From Candidatus Bathyarchaeota archaeon (GTDB lineage Archaea; Thermoproteota; Bathyarchaeia; TCS64): DNA of 6,384 nucleotides. Position 1 is the first letter of the stretch. Each line of letters starts with the position of its first letter. Made by a program: the position numbers and the translations under genes. This document shows, piece by piece, positions 4,247-6,384 of this stretch. Below the pieces are notes generated by a model. The model did not search any database and was not told the origin of the DNA. It worked only from the letters and a program-made list of their open reading frames with translations. The stretch is from positions 1 through 6,384 of the forward strand of contig DAOVCM010000056.1 in NCBI GenBank assembly GCA_030670015.1, given 5' to 3'.

Positions 4247-5569
4247 TCAAAGCTTAAAGGGCATCCGTCGGAGCATCCTACGCTTGCCCTTAAGCTGCTT
4301 GAGCATCTTCCTCATAGCGTTATACTGTTTTATAAGTTCTCTCACTTCACGCTGGTCAGTACCTGAGCCCCTGGCGATCCTCCTCACACGAGAAGCGTTG
4401 AGGACCTTTGGATCATCACGCTCTTCCACGGTCATGGACTCGATGATGTACTTCCACCTGTCAAGACGCTCCTCGGCAACATCCAGGTCAGCCTGAGGCA
4501 GCTGATAGCTGAAGCCCGGGATCATGGAAAGCACCTTCTGAAGGGGACCCATACTCCTCATCGCCTCGAACTGCTGGTACATGTCAGTGAGGGTGAACTT
4601 TCCGGAGAGGATGGCGTGGATGTCCTTTTCTGTGACGGAGACTTCCGCTTCCTCCACCTTCTTCACCAGCCCCTCGATGTCTCCCATTCCGAGGAGTCGA
4701 CCGATGAACCTGCTTGGTACAAAGACCTCTAGGTCCTCGATCTTCTCACCGGTGCCAATAAATTTGATGGGTGCTCCAGTGGCTGCGACGCTGGAGAGAG
4801 CGCCTCCGCCTCTAGCCGATCCGTCGAGCTTGGTAACGATGATAGATCCTATGTCAGTCGCCTCGTGGAAAGCCGCTGCTTGGGCGGCCGCCTGCTGCCC
4901 GATGGTTCCGTCGAGAACTAGGATGATTTCCTGGGGCCTGGCGGAGGCAGCTATCTCCTGCATCTCGATAATGAGCGTCTTCTCCTCCTTATGCCGACCC
5001 GACGTATCAAGAATGACGACCTCGTGATCCCTGAAGCCCTCAACTCCCTTCCTCGCGGTGGCTACAGGGCTCCTGCTATTGGGATCTCCGAAGAAGTCAA
5101 CGTTAATAGACTCAGCTAGCTGCCGGAGCTGGTCATAAGCACCAGGCCTGAAGGTATCAGCGCAGACAAGAGCAGGCTTCAATCCACGTTTCTGGAAGTA
5201 GCGAGCAAGCTTCGCCGCGTGTGTCGTCTTCCCTGAGCCCTGAATGCCGATGAGCATGAGAACGTTCTGCTTCCCCGGCTGGATGGTTAGGTGCTCGGGC
5301 TTCTCGCCAACGAATCGAGTTAGCTCATCATAGACTACCTTGACGACGTGCTCACGACGGCTTATACCGGATGGCAACTTCTCTTCCATGGACCTCTTCT
5401 CAATGTTCTGTGAGAGCTCCATGACGATCTGGACGTTAACGTCAGCCTGGAGGAGAGCCCGCTGGAAATCTCTGATCAGTTCCTTGATCAACTCTTTATC
5501 GACAACAGGCGCTCGAATCACCTTTCTAAGGGCGTCGTAGAGGGACGAGCCCAACTTCTCCAGGACCAT
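4247..5569 (-). CDS. srp54: Signal recognition particle GTPase SRP54
   Basis: Role: SRP54 binds the signal sequence of nascent membrane and secreted proteins together with 7S RNA. It docks with its receptor FtsY at the membrane, using a shared GTPase cycle. Seen: 440 residues, full length. An N-terminal helical domain (1-90) is followed by the G domain: P-loop GIQGSGKTTHAAKLARYF (108-125), DTFRPGAYDQL (138-148), DTSGRH (188-193), TKLDGSARGGGALS (246-259) and GTGEKIEDLEVF (272-283). The methionine-rich M domain runs from about 320, with GKFTLTDMYQQFEAM and a basic RNA-binding helix around VRRIARGSG (395-403), ending in a lysine/arginine-rich tail. The G3 motif has Ser where Ala is usual (DTAGR). 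The ATG at 5567-5569 gives the standard MVLEKLGSSL opening. It leads the operon with eL21, RpoF and DUF655; eL21 follows after 10 bases. Confidence 0.98.
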   Translation of the reverse strand: MVLEKLGSSLYDALRKVIRAPVVDKELIKELIRDFQRALLQADVNVQIVMELSQNIEKRSMEEKLPSGISRREHVVKVVYDELTRFVGEKPEHLTIQPGKQNVLMLIGIQGSGKTTHAAKLARYFQKRGLKPALVCADTFRPGAYDQLRQLAESINVDFFGDPNSRSPVATARKGVEGFRDHEVVILDTSGRHKEEKTLIIEMQEIAASARPQEIILVLDGTIGQQAAAQAAAFHEATDIGSIIVTKLDGSARGGGALSSVAATGAPIKFIGTGEKIEDLEVFVPSRFIGRLLGMGDIEGLVKKVEEAEVSVTEKDIHAILSGKFTLTDMYQQFEAMRSMGPLQKVLSMIPGFSYQLPQADLDVAEERLDRWKYIIESMTVEERDDPKVLNASRVRRIARGSGTDQREVRELIKQYNAMRKMLKQLKGKRRMLRRMPFKL

Positions 5570-5639
5570 CAGGTAGCACTTTTCCTTTTTTTCAGCTATT
5601 AATCTGCCCAGCCTGCTTGTAAAGATTGTTCCGCTAAAC

Positions 5640-5652
5640 TAGTTTTATGTAC
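5640..5652 (-). promoter_or_regulatory. Possible promoter of the SRP54 operon
   Basis: The minus strand contains TACATAAAAC here, which would start transcription near 5620 and leave a leader of about 50 bases. A weaker TATA-like CTTTACAAG at 5617-5625 is an alternative that would give a leader of about 25 bases. Neither can be chosen from sequence alone. The surrounding 207-base gap (5570-5776) also holds two mutually exclusive short hairpins at 5659-5682 and nothing else recognisable. Confidence 0.25.
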
Positions 5653-5776
5653 AAGCGAACGAGATTCCTCTCGTGAGGGAATAGATGTAGTAGATGAAAA
5701 TAGATACCCTTTTTATTATAGAATCCATGGGGAGAATATCACGGATAATATAGTTAAGAGCATGAAACAGCTATTT

Positions 5777-6097
5777 TTACCTGAAGAGCTGATCTTCAAG
5801 TATTTTTCTATGTCCATACAGTGTAGTTATCTTTTCATCGAATTCAAGCCGCCTTTCTCTGTATCTGAGTATAGTGTCTTTCATCTCTTTTGAACGTCTC
5901 CTAATCCTAAGCTTTTTGTCTAGGTCGTCCGGAGAGACAGTAATAATTATTGGGGTTCTAAAGTCTGTGTTCTCCAATTTTTTAAGGTTTCGACTGATTT
6001 TCAGAAAAGTTGAATCCGTTCTTAGCTGTTTGATCTCACTATCTATTCTGAGTATTTCCTTCAAAAGTGTGGCCTTGCTGGCTATATAATTCACCAC
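5777..6097 (-). CDS. Small coiled-coil protein of unknown function
   Basis: I do not recognise a family. The protein has 106 residues, is rich in Lys, Arg, Glu, Leu and Ile, and has no cysteine, signal peptide or membrane segment. Two long charged helices with heptad-like leucine/isoleucine spacing (about 7-42 and 62-105) flank a short strand-like segment, TPIIITVSPDDLD (48-60), suggesting a helical hairpin or dimer. The start is GTG at 6095-6097 (a second GTG follows at 6092-6094). An in-frame ATG at 6113-6115 is cut off by a TAA at 6098-6100. A TATA box at 6117-6124 places the transcript start at about the GTG, so it is probably leaderless. It is divergent from aIF1A and upstream of the SRP54 operon in the same direction. 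The long open frame and well-placed promoter support a real gene. Confidence 0.65.
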   Translation of the reverse strand: MVNYIASKATLLKEILRIDSEIKQLRTDSTFLKISRNLKKLENTDFRTPIIITVSPDDLDKKLRIRRRSKEMKDTILRYRERRLEFDEKITTLYGHRKILEDQLFR

Positions 6098-6116
6098 TTA
6101 CTTTATCGTATTCATT

Positions 6117-6124
6117 GTTTATAT
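6117..6124 (-). promoter_or_regulatory. TATA box of the coiled-coil gene
   Basis: The minus strand reads TATATAAA, about 24 bases before the GTG at 6097. The predicted transcript start falls at the start codon, implying leaderless translation. This also explains why the ATG at 6113-6115, which would be upstream of the transcript, is not used. Confidence 0.5.
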
Positions 6125-6190
6125 ACGTATCAGATTTTTTTGTAGTTATCATTGTAGATGAATAAAATTGGCATTTTTTTCAGAGTACAC

Positions 6191-6200
6191 GGTTTTATAA
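6191..6200 (+). promoter_or_regulatory. TATA box of the aIF1A gene
   Basis: GGTTTTATAA on the plus strand is centred about 41 bases before the ATG at 6238, predicting a transcript start near 6223 and a leader of about 15 bases. The two divergent TATA boxes (this one and 6117-6124) are about 75 bases apart, with two runs of seven T (6135-6141 and 6174-6180) in between. Confidence 0.5.
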
Positions 6201-6237
6201 GTCACCGTTTCATTAGAGAGTTCCGGTTAAACGTAGA

Positions 6238-6384
6238 ATGGGAAAAAAATTAGTTAAAAGCGAGAGCGATATACGAGGGCGCATACTCCTGCCTAACAGG
6301 AATGACGTATTGGGTATTGTAGATAAGAATCTGGGCTATACACGTATGAGAGTAATATGTCAAGATGGCTTCAAACGACTATGC
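6238..6384 (+). CDS. eif1A: Translation initiation factor aIF1A, N-terminal fragment
   Basis: Role: aIF1A, an OB-fold protein related to bacterial IF1 and eukaryal eIF1A, binds the A site of the small ribosomal subunit. It helps recruit initiator tRNA with aIF2 and aIF1. Seen: 49 codons to the right edge, opening MGKKLVKSESDIRGRILLPN, then DVLGIVDKNLGYTRMRVICQDGFKRLC. This matches the family pattern of a basic tail, L-P-x-x-x-(D/E)-V-L-G-x-V, then L-G-(Y/F)-x-R-(M/V)-x-V-x-C-x-D-G. The ATG at 6238-6240 gives the normal start and is preceded by a TATA box at the right distance. The remaining OB strands and C-terminal helix lie outside. It is the only plus-strand gene in the window. Confidence 0.93.
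   Translation, partial: MGKKLVKSESDIRGRILLPNRNDVLGIVDKNLGYTRMRVICQDGFKRLC

Noticed and set aside
4581..5027. Plus-strand open frame of 148 codons opposite SRP54
   Set aside because: It lies wholly inside a clear SRP54 gene on the other strand and its translation has no family features; it reflects SRP54 codon use.
6113..6115. ATG as the start of the coiled-coil gene
   Set aside because: It is in frame, but a TAA at 6098-6100 ends it after five codons; the TATA box position also puts it upstream of the transcript.

Overview
This window is archaeal chromosomal DNA and most of it is translation, transcription and secretion housekeeping. SRP54, eL21 (L21e), RpoF/Rpb4, a DUF655 protein, the archaeal uL16-type L10e, the start of a Dph2-type diphthamide enzyme and the start of aIF1A are together diagnostic of Archaea. 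TATA-like boxes about 25-40 bases before several starts, and no bacterial-type promoters, agree. The SRP54 and DUF655 sequences feel closest to TACK archaea such as Bathyarchaeia, but that placement is from memory, not a search.

Layout, left to right. Positions 1-139 (minus) hold the first 46 codons of a Dph2-like gene. Positions 140-618 hold no convincing protein gene but have strong local structure: a 12/13-bp hairpin, a second minus-strand fold followed by a T tract, and several oligo-T tracts. Positions 619-1839 (minus) encode a DUF2961/GH172 glycoside hydrolase, the only clear metabolic gene. Positions 2034-2531 (minus) encode L10e/uL16. Positions 2532-3009 are an A/T-rich gap with a spaced inverted repeat. 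From 5569 down to 3010 (minus) runs a tight operon, SRP54 - eL21 - RpoF - DUF655. After a 207-base gap comes a minus-strand coiled-coil protein of unknown function (5777-6097). It is divergently transcribed from aIF1A, which begins at 6238 (plus) and runs off the right edge.

How the genes work together: the operon combines co-translational targeting (SRP54), the ribosome (eL21), the RNA polymerase stalk (RpoF) and a conserved nucleic-acid-binding-like protein (DUF655). L10e, aIF1A and Dph2 (which modifies elongation factor 2) are also translation functions. The GH172 enzyme stands apart and looks like accessory sugar metabolism.

The most notable signals concern start codons. RpoF and DUF655 both have conserved N-terminal sequence lying upstream of their first in-frame ATG, GTG or TTG. 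RpoF has a strong Shine-Dalgarno sequence placed before an ATA codon. DUF655 has no usable canonical start unless one base is removed from a run of seven G. These may be non-AUG starts or assembly errors. I see no mobile element, CRISPR array, rRNA or tRNA, and nothing that clearly amounts to a new multi-gene system.
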